Of a DNA stretch of 54,674 nt, positions 27,055-34,153 are shown one piece after another; position 1 is the stretch's first letter, and the number at the start of each line of letters is the position of its first letter. Both the position numbers and the translations under genes were made by a program. Origin of the DNA: Nitratiruptor sp. Its GTDB lineage: Bacteria; Campylobacterota; Campylobacteria; Campylobacterales; Nitratiruptoraceae. Location of the stretch: positions 1-54,674 of the forward strand of contig PUXW01000005.1 in NCBI GenBank assembly GCA_009659925.1, written 5' to 3'. The notes under the pieces were generated by a model. The model ran no database searches and had not been told where the DNA came from. It saw only the letters and a program-made list of their open reading frames with translations.

Positions 27055-27790
27055 AGGGATCCTTGCCCTCTTCTTGAGCCTCAACCTCTACGCCATCGAA
27101 GGGGTCCTCATCCCCTTCTACCACTATCCTCGACCCAATGACCCCCAAGTTGCCCGGCTCATCGCTTTAAAGAAGCGCTTTCCCCAAATCCCCTTCATCG
27201 TCGTCATCAATCCCAACAATGGCCACTTTACCCGGCCCGATCCCAATTTTACCCGGATGATCCGCCAACTCGCGGCGGCCGATATCCAGCTCGTTGGCTA
27301 TGTCTACACCCATTACGGCAAGCGAGATCTCCAGGAGGTCCTCGAAGATATCAACCACTGGGAGCGTTTCTACAAGGAGGCTGGGATCGAGGGGATCTTC
27401 TTGGATGAGGTGGCCTGTTCCAAGGAGGAGTACTACCAGCCCCTGGCCCGAAAGATCAAGGAGCGCTTTTCACTCCTCATTGCCAATCCCGGAGTTCCCT
27501 GCCACCTCCCATGGAGCCACATCACGATTACCCACGAAGAGCGCCACTACCAGGCCTCTCGCCACACCCTAGACCAGCGGGAGGCCATTCTCGTCCACTC
27601 CAGTCCCCCGGTCCCTTTTCAGGCCCTAGCACCCTTTGACTATGCCTATGTTACCGATGCTAGGTTGCCCAATCCCTGGGAGCGGCTCTCGCGCTATCTC
27701 CCCCAGCTTCTAGCCTTCATTCAAAGGACGCGCCTTCAAAAAGATTTAAATGAAAACGGGGTACAATTGCAGATGCGAAATCACAAGTAG
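27047..27790 (+). CDS. Secreted spherulin-4-like (GH-like TIM barrel) protein
   Basis: A 247-residue exported protein with a short signal peptide (VRGILALFLSLNLYAIEG). The body resembles the spherulation-specific family 4: GVLIPFYHYPRP, IPFIVVINPNNG, IQLVGYVYTHYGKRDLQEV, AGIEGIFLDEVAC and LLIANPG. This is the ordered series of strands of a glycosidase-like TIM barrel. An acidic pair (FLDE) lies at the position of a catalytic strand. Substrate unknown; polysaccharide or exopolymer hydrolysis is an inference from the fold. It overlaps pnp by eight bases, and a promoter for atpE lies in its last codons. Confidence 0.7.
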   Translation: MVRGILALFLSLNLYAIEGVLIPFYHYPRPNDPQVARLIALKKRFPQIPFIVVINPNNGHFTRPDPNFTRMIRQLAAADIQLVGYVYTHYGKRDLQEVLEDINHWERFYKEAGIEGIFLDEVACSKEEYYQPLARKIKERFSLLIANPGVPCHLPWSHITITHEERHYQASRHTLDQREAILVHSSPPVPFQALAPFDYAYVTDARLPNPWERLSRYLPQLLAFIQRTRLQKDLNENGVQLQMRNHK

Positions 27791-27838
27791 GGACACGCAA
27801 GCCGAACGGATTTCGCAAAATCTTTCAGGAGGTCTTCT
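27762..27838 (+). promoter_or_regulatory. atpE promoter -10 and leader with stem-loop
   Basis: TACAAT at 27762-27767 lies in the end of the preceding gene and would start transcription near 27774. TGCGAAATC (27774-27782) and GATTTCGCA (27809-27817) then pair perfectly over nine bases at the very 5' end of the mRNA. CAGGAGG, an excellent ribosome-binding site, follows eight bases before the atpE ATG. A 5' stem-loop may protect this abundant mRNA. No clear -35 box is visible. Confidence 0.5.
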
Positions 27839-28144
27839 ATGAAGAAGCTGTTTTTGCTCCTCATCGGGTTCGTGGGATTTGCCTTCGCTGGAGAAGGTGA
27901 GAGCATGATCCAAGCCTACAGCGTCCTTGCCGCTGGTGTTGGTCTTGGAATCGCTGCAGCTGGTGGTGGTATCGGTATGGGACACACCGCAGCCGCTACA
28001 ATTGCTGGAACGGCTCGCAACCCGGGACTTGGTGGAAAACTCATGACAACGATGTTCATCGCTTTGGCGATGATCGAAGCGCAAGTTATCTATACCCTCG
28101 TTATTGCCCTGATCGCCCTCTACGCCAACCCATTCCTCGGCTAA
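27839..28144 (+). CDS. atpE: F0F1 ATP synthase subunit c
   Basis: Ring-forming subunit c of the rotary ATP synthase in the inner membrane. The 101 residues include an N-terminal hydrophobic leader (MKKLFLLLIGFVGFAFAGEG) of the kind I recall on the c subunits of Campylobacterota, then two transmembrane helices joined by a polar loop (GTARNPGLGG). The ion-carrying carboxylate is the Glu in ALAMIEAQVIY of helix 2. A Gly-rich helix 1 (AAAGGGIGMG) packs the ring. CAGGAGG precedes the start. It stands apart from the other atp genes, as in relatives. Confidence 0.95.
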   Translation: MKKLFLLLIGFVGFAFAGEGESMIQAYSVLAAGVGLGIAAAGGGIGMGHTAAATIAGTARNPGLGGKLMTTMFIALAMIEAQVIYTLVIALIALYANPFLG

Positions 28145-28156
28145 AGAGGGGAGCGG

Positions 28157-28181
28157 GACTCTTGCCATTTGGCAGGAGTTT
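28157..28181 (+). terminator. Probable terminator after atpE
   Basis: ACTCTTGCC (28158-28166) and GGCAGGAGT (28171-28179) form nine base pairs (one G-U) around an ATTT loop, followed by only three T. The U-run is short. The -35 box of the tRNA-Leu promoter lies within the stem. Confidence 0.5.
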
Positions 28182-28190
28182 CGCTATAAT
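28162..28190 (+). promoter_or_regulatory. Promoter of tRNA-Leu(GAG)
   Basis: TTGCCA (28162-28167) and TATAAT (28185-28190) with 17-base spacing, 18 bases before the tRNA. The -35 overlaps the atpE terminator hairpin. Confidence 0.7.
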
Positions 28191-28207
28191 TTCCCCCGAA
28201 CAACTGC

Positions 28208-28294
<87 letters not shown>

Positions 28295-28778
28295 GTAAAT
28301 CCCTGCTCAAACTTGCATGAAGCCTTCTTGAAAATAGACTCAAAATCGACTCCCCTTTGCTTCGTAGTGATGACGTAAGCTCTCCTCTTCAGTGTTGCCA
28401 TCCCGAATCACCTCTCGGTGCACATAGAAACATCATCGAAAACATCAAAAAAGAGACGATATGGATCAGCAAACCATGAGTTAGTATGCTGACACCGCTA
28501 CGGGCGGATTTTTTGACTCTTTGACTCATTCATCTTTAAGTGAAGCTACCCAGCCTTAAAAACTCGATTTTTGACCTCATCTGCTTCAGTTGAGCGCAAA
28601 AAGTACCGCTCAAAACCTGAAAGGTTAAATTTCAAAAGTAGCGTACTCTTTAAAGTCTATGAGGAGGCTATTTAAGGATTTTCAAAGTGAAGGTTTTTGT
28701 AGGTAGTAGTTTTTTGTGGTACAAAATCGTTTGCCAGAACTTTAAAGTACCGTAAAGTCCGACTTTTGAGGGATTTTG
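28295..28778. other. 484-base AT-rich gap without a convincing gene
   Basis: Between the tRNA-Leu(GAG) gene and the 3' end of the minus-strand tRNA operon the sequence is AT-rich and has no frame I would accept. It holds a terminator-like hairpin at 28495-28514, a direct repeat TTTGACTC/TTTGACTC near 28513-28528, and a 7-base inverted repeat TTGAGCG/CGCTCAA (28590-28596 and 28607-28613). Frames that enter it from the neighbouring tRNAs encode the false proteins often annotated over tRNA genes. Such a gap beside tRNA genes could be an old integration scar, but no integrase or repeat of the tRNA end is seen. Confidence 0.5.
28495..28514 (+). terminator. Terminator-like hairpin
   Basis: CCGC (28495-28498) and GCGG (28504-28507) with loop TACGG, followed by A and six T. 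It lies about 200 bases after tRNA-Leu(GAG) and would stop transcripts that run past the tRNA. Confidence 0.45.
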
Positions 28779-28863
28779 TGGTGCGGGAGAGAGGACTCGA
28801 ACCTCCACGCCTTGCGGCACCAGATCCTAAGTCTGGCGCGTCTGCCAATTCCGCCACTCCCGC
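28779..28863 (-). tRNA. tRNA-Leu (anticodon TAG)
   Basis: Class II cloverleaf on the minus strand. The acceptor is GCGGGAG/CTCCCGC, and the anticodon stem CCAGA/TCTGG encloses CTTAGGA (anticodon TAG). A long variable arm and the T-loop GGTTCGAGTCC follow, and CCA is encoded. Last tRNA of the five-gene minus-strand operon. Confidence 0.97.
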
Positions 28864-28866
28864 GTC

Positions 28867-28943
28867 TGGTACGCCCGCCAGGACTCGAACCTGGAACCTA
28901 CGGCTTAGAAGGCCGTTGCTCTATCCAGTTGAGCTACGAGCGC
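28867..28943 (-). tRNA. tRNA-Arg (anticodon TCT)
   Basis: The anticodon stem ACGGC/GCCGT encloses CTTCTAA (anticodon TCT). The T-stem is CCAGG/CCTGG, and encoded CCA follows discriminator A. The acceptor (GCGCTCG with CGGGCGT) includes two G-U pairs, one at the very end. Reads AGA and AGG. It is separated from tRNA-Leu(TAG) by three bases. Confidence 0.96.
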
Positions 28944-28974
28944 TTTGGGGGTGTTGCATCTGGAAGTCGTCGAG

Positions 28975-29051
28975 TGGCACGCCCGAGAGGAGTCGAACCT
29001 CTAACCTACGGATCCGAAGTCCGTTGCTCTATCCAATTGAGCTACGGGCGC
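28975..29051 (-). tRNA. tRNA-Arg (anticodon TCG)
   Basis: Acceptor GCGCCCG/CGGGCGT, anticodon stem ACGGA/TCCGT enclosing CTTCGGA (anticodon TCG), T-stem AGAGG/CCTCT, discriminator G and encoded CCA. Its 5' half closely matches the neighbouring tRNA-Arg(TCT), which suggests an old duplication. Confidence 0.96.
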
Positions 29052-29083
29052 ATCGTCTATGAGAGGATATGATTGGGGCGTAA

Positions 29084-29161
29084 TGGGGTGGATGACCGGA
29101 CTCGAACCGGCGACCCCCAGAGCCACAATCTGGTGCTCTAACCATCTGAGCTACACCCACC
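29084..29161 (-). tRNA. tRNA-His (anticodon GTG)
   Basis: Acceptor GTGGGTG/CATCCAC with the extra 5' G (G-1) facing discriminator C, the identity pair of tRNA-His. The anticodon stem CCAGA/TCTGG encloses TTGTGGC (anticodon GTG). CCA is encoded. Confidence 0.97.
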
Positions 29162-29166
29162 ATCGA

Positions 29167-29244
29167 TGGTCGGGGCGGAGGGATTTGAACCCCCGACCCC
29201 CTGGTCCCAAACCAGGTGCGCTAACCAGGCTGCGCTACGCCCCG
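29167..29244 (-). tRNA. tRNA-Pro (anticodon TGG)
   Basis: Acceptor CGGGGCG/CGCCCCG, anticodon stem CCTGG/CCAGG enclosing TTTGGGA (anticodon TGG), T-loop GGTTCAAATCC, discriminator A and encoded CCA. First gene of the operon Pro-His-Arg-Arg-Leu, directly behind a consensus promoter. Confidence 0.97.
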
Positions 29245-29258
29245 TTGATCGGAGTGAA

Positions 29259-29287
29259 ATTATAGGAAAATTATCAATTTTTGTCAA
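29259..29287 (-). promoter_or_regulatory. Consensus promoter of the five-tRNA operon
   Basis: On the minus strand, TTGACA (29287-29282) and TATAAT (29264-29259) with exactly 17 bases between them: a perfect sigma-70 consensus, fitting a strongly expressed stable-RNA operon. Its -35 box overlaps the -35 of the divergent promoter by five bases. Confidence 0.85.
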
Positions 29288-29310
29288 GATAGGACCTGCC
29301 TTGCTATAAT
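29281..29310 (+). promoter_or_regulatory. Promoter of the NSS symporter gene
   Basis: TTGTCA (29281-29286) and TATAAT (29305-29310, extended by TGC) spaced by 18 bases. The start codon of the symporter is 26 bases downstream of the -10. Confidence 0.7.
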
Positions 29311-29336
29311 TAGGAAAACCTTTTCGAGGAGCGCGT

Positions 29337-30689
29337 GTGCACAAGATCCAACGCTTCAGCAAGATCGGTTTCATTATGGCCGCCGCTGGGAGTGCGGTTG
29401 GGCTGGGCAATATCTGGAAATTTCCCTACATGACGGGGGAGTATGGTGGTGGGGCCTTCGTCCTGATCTATCTTATCACCATCGCCTTTATCGGCTTTTC
29501 GGTTATGGTAGCGGAGATGCTCATTGGAGCCCTGGGACGCTCCGATACGGTAACGAGCTTCGAACGGCTCGCTCCCCAGGGACAAAAGTGGTGGAAATAT
29601 GCGGGCTTCATGGGCTTTAACGGGATCGTCATCATGACCTTCTACTCGGTGGTGATTGGGTGGATCTTCTACTACCTCTATGCCATCCTCACCACAGGCC
29701 TTCCCCACACGACCCAAGAGGCCAAAGGGGCCTTTGAGGCCCTCGTCGCAGAGCGGGTTGGAGCCCAGATCCTCTTTCACACCCTCAGCGTCCTCATCGT
29801 TGGTTATATCGTCTACCGGGGGATCAAATCGGGGATCGAGCGGATCAACCTCATCCTCATGCCAGCTCTGATGCTCATTCTCTTTGGCCTCTTGCTCTAT
29901 GCCATGAGTTTGGATGGCTTCAAGGAGGCCTTCGCCTTCATGTTCGAGCCCAAATGGGAGAAGCTCAACTCCGAAGCCCTCATCCGAGCGGTAGGCCACT
30001 CCTTCTTCACCCTCTCCCTGGGAATGGGGGCGATCCTCACCTATGCCGCCTCCTTGCCCCAAGAGGCGAGTATCACCAAGACGGCCTTCATCGTCACCTT
30101 CATGGATACCCTCATCGCTCTGGTGGCGGGCCTTGTGATCTTCAGCTTCCTTTTCCAGTTTGGAGCCCAACCAGGCCAAGGACCCGGCCTCGTCTTCATC
30201 TCTTTGCCCACCATCTTACACAATTTCGGGCCCCTGGGAACCCTGTTTGCCCTCCTCTTCTTCCTCGCCCTCGCCTTTGCGGGGGTCACTTCGGCCATCT
30301 CTTTGGTTGAACCTGTGGTCCAGTACCTCATCGATCGCTTCCATTTCACCCGGGCCAAGGCGGTCATTTTCATCTCCTTCATCTACTGGCTCGTTGGCAT
30401 TGGGGCCTTGCTCTCGTATACCAAGAGCTGGGGGAGCCTCATGAGCTTGGGAGGGAAACCCCTCTTTGATATCCTCGAATATACCACCGATTCCATTCTC
30501 CTTCCCCTGGGAGGCTTTCTCATTGCCATCTTTGTTGGCTACATCCTCCCGCGAAGTAAGGTTGTCCAACACGTCGGGCGGGAGATGGGCCCTGTGGGGT
30601 ACCGAATCTGGCTCTTTTCCATTCGCTATGTGGCTCCCCTCGCCCTGCTTTTCATGATGCTCAACCTCATGGGGGTTATTGAGCTATGA
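29337..30689 (+). CDS. Neurotransmitter:sodium symporter (NSS) family transporter
   Basis: Inner-membrane Na+-coupled transporter, LeuT fold, probably for an amino acid. The 450 residues begin with the family signature GSAVGLGNIWKFPY on helix 1 (residues 18-31), followed by the GGGAFVLIYL helix. Later come SFFTLSLGMGAILTYAAS (helix 6 region with its unwound centre) and about ten further membrane segments. The start is GTG 29337 with GAGGAG about five bases upstream. The substrate cannot be read; tryptophan, tyrosine and leucine carriers all occur in the family. It overlaps the M23 peptidase gene by four bases. Confidence 0.92.
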   Translation: MHKIQRFSKIGFIMAAAGSAVGLGNIWKFPYMTGEYGGGAFVLIYLITIAFIGFSVMVAEMLIGALGRSDTVTSFERLAPQGQKWWKYAGFMGFNGIVIMTFYSVVIGWIFYYLYAILTTGLPHTTQEAKGAFEALVAERVGAQILFHTLSVLIVGYIVYRGIKSGIERINLILMPALMLILFGLLLYAMSLDGFKEAFAFMFEPKWEKLNSEALIRAVGHSFFTLSLGMGAILTYAASLPQEASITKTAFIVTFMDTLIALVAGLVIFSFLFQFGAQPGQGPGLVFISLPTILHNFGPLGTLFALLFFLALAFAGVTSAISLVEPVVQYLIDRFHFTRAKAVIFISFIYWLVGIGALLSYTKSWGSLMSLGGKPLFDILEYTTDSILLPLGGFLIAIFVGYILPRSKVVQHVGREMGPVGYRIWLFSIRYVAPLALLFMMLNLMGVIEL

Positions 30690-31459
30690 GGTGGTGGTGG
30701 CTCCTCTTGGTACCGGTGCTCCTCGGGGCAGCCTCCATCGCCAATGGCCAAACCTATATGGTCCCCTTTCGCAAGGGGCTTGAGGCTCCTATCCCCTATA
30801 CCACCATCGGCAATATCGCCCTTTTCCCCATTCCCTACCGATCCAAGGGGCGGCGGATCCTCTTAAGAGTCGATGGGCAACACCAATTTTTATCCATCCG
30901 CCCCAAAGCGTATCCCAAGGAGCGGCTCCGGGTCGATCCCAAGAAGGTGACTCCCCCCAAAAGTCTTGGCAAGCGGATCCAAGCGGAGTATCGGGAGGCT
31001 ATGGAGCTTTACAAACGGAAGGGGGCTCGCAACTATATCCATCGCCCCTTCATCTTGCCCCTTACCACCACTATAACCAGCCCCTTTGGTACGGCGAGGC
31101 TCTTTAATGGAAAGCTCTCGAGCTACCACTCGGGCGTCGACTTTCGTGCTCCGGTGGGAACACCGGTGAGGGCCATCAACGATGGGAGGGTAGTCCTGGT
31201 TAAAAATCGCTATTTTGCCGGCAATTCGGTGATCATCGACCATGGAGGAGGGGTTTACAGCTGCTACTATCACCTCAGCCGCTTCAAGGTGAAACCTGGA
31301 GAGTTGGTGAAAAGGGGAGAGGTCATCGCCCTTTCTGGAAAGAGTGGGCGGGTGACTGGACCCCATTTGCATCTGGGGATCAGGGTCCTCGGGGTGAGCG
31401 TCGATCCCATCGACTTCATCCAACGCTTCAACGCCCTCTATACCCCTCCCAAGCCCTAA
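30686..31459 (+). CDS. M23-family peptidoglycan endopeptidase
   Basis: Exported zinc metallopeptidase that cuts peptidoglycan cross-links. The 257 residues have an N-terminal signal peptide (WWWLLLVPVLLGAASIANG), a beta-rich domain (about 25-115) and a LytM/M23 domain (about 130-250). The zinc ligands are visible as His and Asp in YHSGVDFRAP and His in GPHLHLGI, with YYHLSRFKV between. In relatives, such enzymes (Csd and Pgp proteins) set cell shape; which one this matches is not clear from length alone. Its ATG overlaps the symporter stop (ATGA), an odd functional pairing. Confidence 0.9.
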   Translation: MRWWWLLLVPVLLGAASIANGQTYMVPFRKGLEAPIPYTTIGNIALFPIPYRSKGRRILLRVDGQHQFLSIRPKAYPKERLRVDPKKVTPPKSLGKRIQAEYREAMELYKRKGARNYIHRPFILPLTTTITSPFGTARLFNGKLSSYHSGVDFRAPVGTPVRAINDGRVVLVKNRYFAGNSVIIDHGGGVYSCYYHLSRFKVKPGELVKRGEVIALSGKSGRVTGPHLHLGIRVLGVSVDPIDFIQRFNALYTPPKP

Positions 31460-31485
31460 CCTCTGCTGAGGGCCAGAAGGGGGAG

Positions 31486-31513
31486 CCAGTTTGAGAGGTG
31501 GGCTTAAAACTGG
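31486..31513. other. Inverted repeat at the M23/thiG convergent ends
   Basis: CCAGTTT (31486-31492) and AAACTGG (31507-31513) pair over seven bases around a 14-base loop that contains the thiG stop. It could act as a weak terminator for either gene, but no T-run follows. Confidence 0.3.
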
Positions 31514-32283
31514 ACCATTCCCTCGGTGGGGGAGCTGGCCGTGGCGTAGGGGCGCTTGGGGATGCGGCCGGCAAGGTAACTGAGCCGTCCGGCGATGACA
31601 GCGTGTTTCATGGCTTCAGCCATCCGGATGGGATTCTTGGCCTGGGCGATGGCGGTGTTGGTGAGGACCCCATCGGCTCCAAGCTCCATTGCGATGGCCG
31701 CATCGCTGGCACATCCTACTCCAGCATCGACGATGACCGGGACCTTCACTGCCTCTTTCACGAAGACAACATTGTAGCGGTTTTGGATCCCCAAACCGCT
31801 CCCAATAGGTGCAGCCAGGGGCATGACCGCGGCGGCCCCTGCCTCTTCGAGCTTCTTAGCAACGATGGGGTCGTCGTTGGTGTAGGCCATGACGGTAAAG
31901 CCCTCCTTGGCCAGAACCTCACAGGCCTTGAGGGTCTCGATCACGTCTGGGTAGAGGGTCTTCTCGGTATCGCCGATGATTTCGAGTTTGATGATGTCGA
32001 TCCCCGTGGCCTCGCGCACCATGCGAAAGAGGGTAATAGCCTCTTGGGCAGTGGTGCATCCAGCACTATTGGGAAGGAGCTGAATGTCGGTCTCTTTGAA
32101 GTAGTCCATCAGATTCTCTTTGTTGGGATCGGTGATATTGACCCGCCGCACCGCCACCGTGATCATTTCGGCGCCACTAGCGATGGTGGCGTCGTAGGTG
32201 GTTTGAAAGTCCGGATACTTCCCGCTCCCGACGATGAGCCTGCTGGTGAACTCGTACTTGCCGATTTTCAAGATGTCGCTCAT
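31504..32283 (-). CDS. thiG: Thiazole synthase
   Basis: Forms the thiazole phosphate of thiamine from 1-deoxyxylulose phosphate, dehydroglycine or iminoglycine, and ThiS thiocarboxylate. The 259-residue TIM barrel shows [15 protein letters not shown], the Schiff-base Lys region ([10 protein letters not shown]), [15 protein letters not shown] and [16 protein letters not shown] chose ATG 32283 (AAGGGAG upstream) rather than an ATG eight codons earlier. thiS, thiF and thiH are not adjacent. Confidence 0.95.
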   Translation of the reverse strand: MSDILKIGKYEFTSRLIVGSGKYPDFQTTYDATIASGAEMITVAVRRVNITDPNKENLMDYFKETDIQLLPNSAGCTTAQEAITLFRMVREATGIDIIKLEIIGDTEKTLYPDVIETLKACEVLAKEGFTVMAYTNDDPIVAKKLEEAGAAAVMPLAAPIGSGLGIQNRYNVVFVKEAVKVPVIVDAGVGCASDAAIAMELGADGVLTNTAIAQAKNPIRMAEAMKHAVIAGRLSYLAGRIPKRPYATASSPTEGMVQF

Positions 32284-32327
32284 AGCCGCTCCCTTAATAG
32301 GATACATTTTGTCTTATTTTACTTTAA

Positions 32328-32356
32328 TTTGACCCTTTCGTCAAAGTGGCTATAAT
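32328..32356 (+). promoter_or_regulatory. Promoter of the MgtC/DUF4010 gene with an inverted repeat
   Basis: TTGACC (32329-32334) and TATAAT (32351-32356) are 16 bases apart. TTTGAC-N6-GTCAAA (32328-32345) covers the -35 and part of the spacer, a good position for an operator. thiG diverges on the other side; the AT-rich stretch 32308-32327 probably contains its promoter. Confidence 0.55.
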
Positions 32357-32376
32357 CGTCTCAAAGGGAGTCGTGT

Positions 32377-33621
32377 ATGGAAGTTGCAACCATCCAAAAA
32401 GTCGCTCTCGCCCTCCTCTTGGGGTTCATGATCGGCCTCCAGCGCTCTATCGCCACTCAGGGGACCACTCCTCTGGGAAGTCGGACCTTTGCCCTTATCG
32501 CCCTTGTCGGGCTTCTGGCCGCCTGGCTAGAAGAGCGCATCGAGGGACTCTATCTCGTAGTGGCTGGATCCGTGGGGGGGCTTTTGGTGGTAAGTTACTG
32601 GATGAAGGGGAATCGTCTGGCTCGTTTGGGGTTGACAACGCCAATGGCGGCCCTTGCCACCTTCTTGGTGGGGGGATTGGTCTGGTTCGATCTGGGCTCC
32701 TATGCCATTGCCATTGCCGTCTCCATCACCCTCCTCCTCGAACTCAAGCCCCGAATCCAGCGGCTGCGCCGCTATCTCGCACCCCAAGACATGGAGGCTA
32801 TAACCCTCTTGTTGGTGATGAGCTATGTGATTTTGCCTCTGCTCCCCGATCGCCTCATTGGTCCCTATCATCTCTTCAATCCCTACAAAACCTGGCTCAT
32901 GGCCATCTTGATCGCTACCATCAGCTTCGTCGGTTACATGGCGATGAAGCTCTTTGGGGATCGGTATGGGATCTTCGTCACGGGAGCCGCTGGGGGATTG
33001 GTCTCCTCGACGGCGGTAACCATAGGCTTGAGCCGCCTCTACCTCACCCGAGGGGGATCTGTGGCGGCCTATGCCGGAGGAATCGCCATCGCCTCCACCT
33101 TCATGTATCTGCGGGTCTTCATTGAGAGTGCCATTATCAATCCAGCACTCGCCCGCCAGCTCGCCATCCCCTACCTCCTGGCCTCGATCCTTGGCCTGGG
33201 ATATAGCTTCTGGCTCTACCGCCAGGCGGCAACGACGCGAGTTACCGTGGGGGGATTGGAGACCAACCCTCTCCAGCTCAAGGAGGCCATCAAGTTCGCC
33301 CTTCTCTTTGGCCTTATCTATGGGGCCGTGGAGTTCGTCCGCCACCGCTACGGTGCGATGGGGATCTATGCCATCTCCTTCCTCTCGGGGCTGAGCGATG
33401 TGGATGCGATCACCCTCTCCCTGGCTCAAATGGCCAAGGAGGGGCTCTCCTCCTGGACCGCCATAAGCGGTATCGTCATCGCTTCGGCCACCAACTCCCT
33501 GGTCAAATTGGCCCTGACCTTCTGGATTGGAGGGGGAAGGCTTGGATGGGAGGTGGGCAAGTTCTTCCTGATCACTCTGGCTGGGATGTTCCTGGGGCTT
33601 TGGTGGCTAAGAGGCGGCTGA
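32377..33621 (+). CDS. MgtC/SapB-DUF4010 family membrane protein
   Basis: An inner-membrane protein of 414 residues with about 11-13 membrane segments. The N-terminal third matches the MgtC/SapB family (LGFMIGLQRSIA, LGSRTFALIALVG) and the rest the DUF4010 domain (TGAAGGLVSSTAVTIGLS, FLSGLSDVDAITLSLAQMA). MgtC-type proteins are linked to magnesium stress and to control of the ATP synthase. The function of the DUF4010 form is not settled, so no role is claimed. The 3' end overlaps the convergent purN gene by 50 bases. Confidence 0.85.
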   Translation: MEVATIQKVALALLLGFMIGLQRSIATQGTTPLGSRTFALIALVGLLAAWLEERIEGLYLVVAGSVGGLLVVSYWMKGNRLARLGLTTPMAALATFLVGGLVWFDLGSYAIAIAVSITLLLELKPRIQRLRRYLAPQDMEAITLLLVMSYVILPLLPDRLIGPYHLFNPYKTWLMAILIATISFVGYMAMKLFGDRYGIFVTGAAGGLVSSTAVTIGLSRLYLTRGGSVAAYAGGIAIASTFMYLRVFIESAIINPALARQLAIPYLLASILGLGYSFWLYRQAATTRVTVGGLETNPLQLKEAIKFALLFGLIYGAVEFVRHRYGAMGIYAISFLSGLSDVDAITLSLAQMAKEGLSSWTAISGIVIASATNSLVKLALTFWIGGGRLGWEVGKFFLITLAGMFLGLWWLRGG

Positions 33622-34153
33622 TTACCTTGGGATAGAGCTCATATTCCAGGGCGTGGATGGCCGCCTCAAACTCTTCGAGGCTCTTTTGGTCCTTGTAGAA
33701 ACAGGCCTGGTCGATGATACGCCCCCCATCGAGCTCCTCACTCACCCAGTGGACCGTCACCCCTGCCACCTTCATATCGCTGTAAAAACTTCGTTCGATG
33801 GCTTTGAGCCCTTTGAAGCAGGGGAGGAGGGAGGGGTGGATGTTGATGGCGTTGGGGATAGCCGTTGTGAAGATGGGGGTGAGGATGCGCATGAACCCGG
33901 CCAGGACCACCAGGTCGGGATCGACCTCTCGGATCTCTTGAACCAAGGCCCGATCGAAGGCCTCCCGGCTCTGGAAGCGGCGGTGGTCGAGGATGGTCAC
34001 TGGAATGCCAAAGCCCTTTGCCCGTTCGATCCCTTTGGCGTCGGGATTGTTGGTGATGGCTTTGGCAATGAGGAGCTCCTTGTTGTGGAGTTTCCGGGCG
34101 ATATTTTCCAGATTGGTCCCCTGACCGCTGAAAAGGACGACGATCCGTTTCAT
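33572..34153 (-). CDS. purN: Phosphoribosylglycinamide formyltransferase
   Basis: Transfers the formyl group of 10-formyltetrahydrofolate to GAR in purine synthesis; purD in this window makes the substrate. The 193 residues include IVVLFSGQGTNLENIA (phosphate loop), VLAGFMRIL, and the active-site residues Asn-His in NAINIHPSLLPCFKG and Asp in DGGRIIDQACF. Its ATG overlaps the nnrDE stop by four bases, and its 3' end runs 50 bases into the opposite gene. Confidence 0.95.
   Translation of the reverse strand: MKRIVVLFSGQGTNLENIARKLHNKELLIAKAITNNPDAKGIERAKGFGIPVTILDHRRFQSREAFDRALVQEIREVDPDLVVLAGFMRILTPIFTTAIPNAINIHPSLLPCFKGLKAIERSFYSDMKVAGVTVHWVSEELDGGRIIDQACFYKDQKSLEEFEAAIHALEYELYPKVISRLLATKAPGTSQPE

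Noticed and set aside
28766-29410. Several frames over the tRNA operon (for example 28766-29062, 28776-29072, 29059-29265, 29138-29410)
   Set aside because: They encode repeated RGLEPPR / CSIQLSYE strings produced by reading tRNA genes as protein; the cloverleaves explain the sequence.
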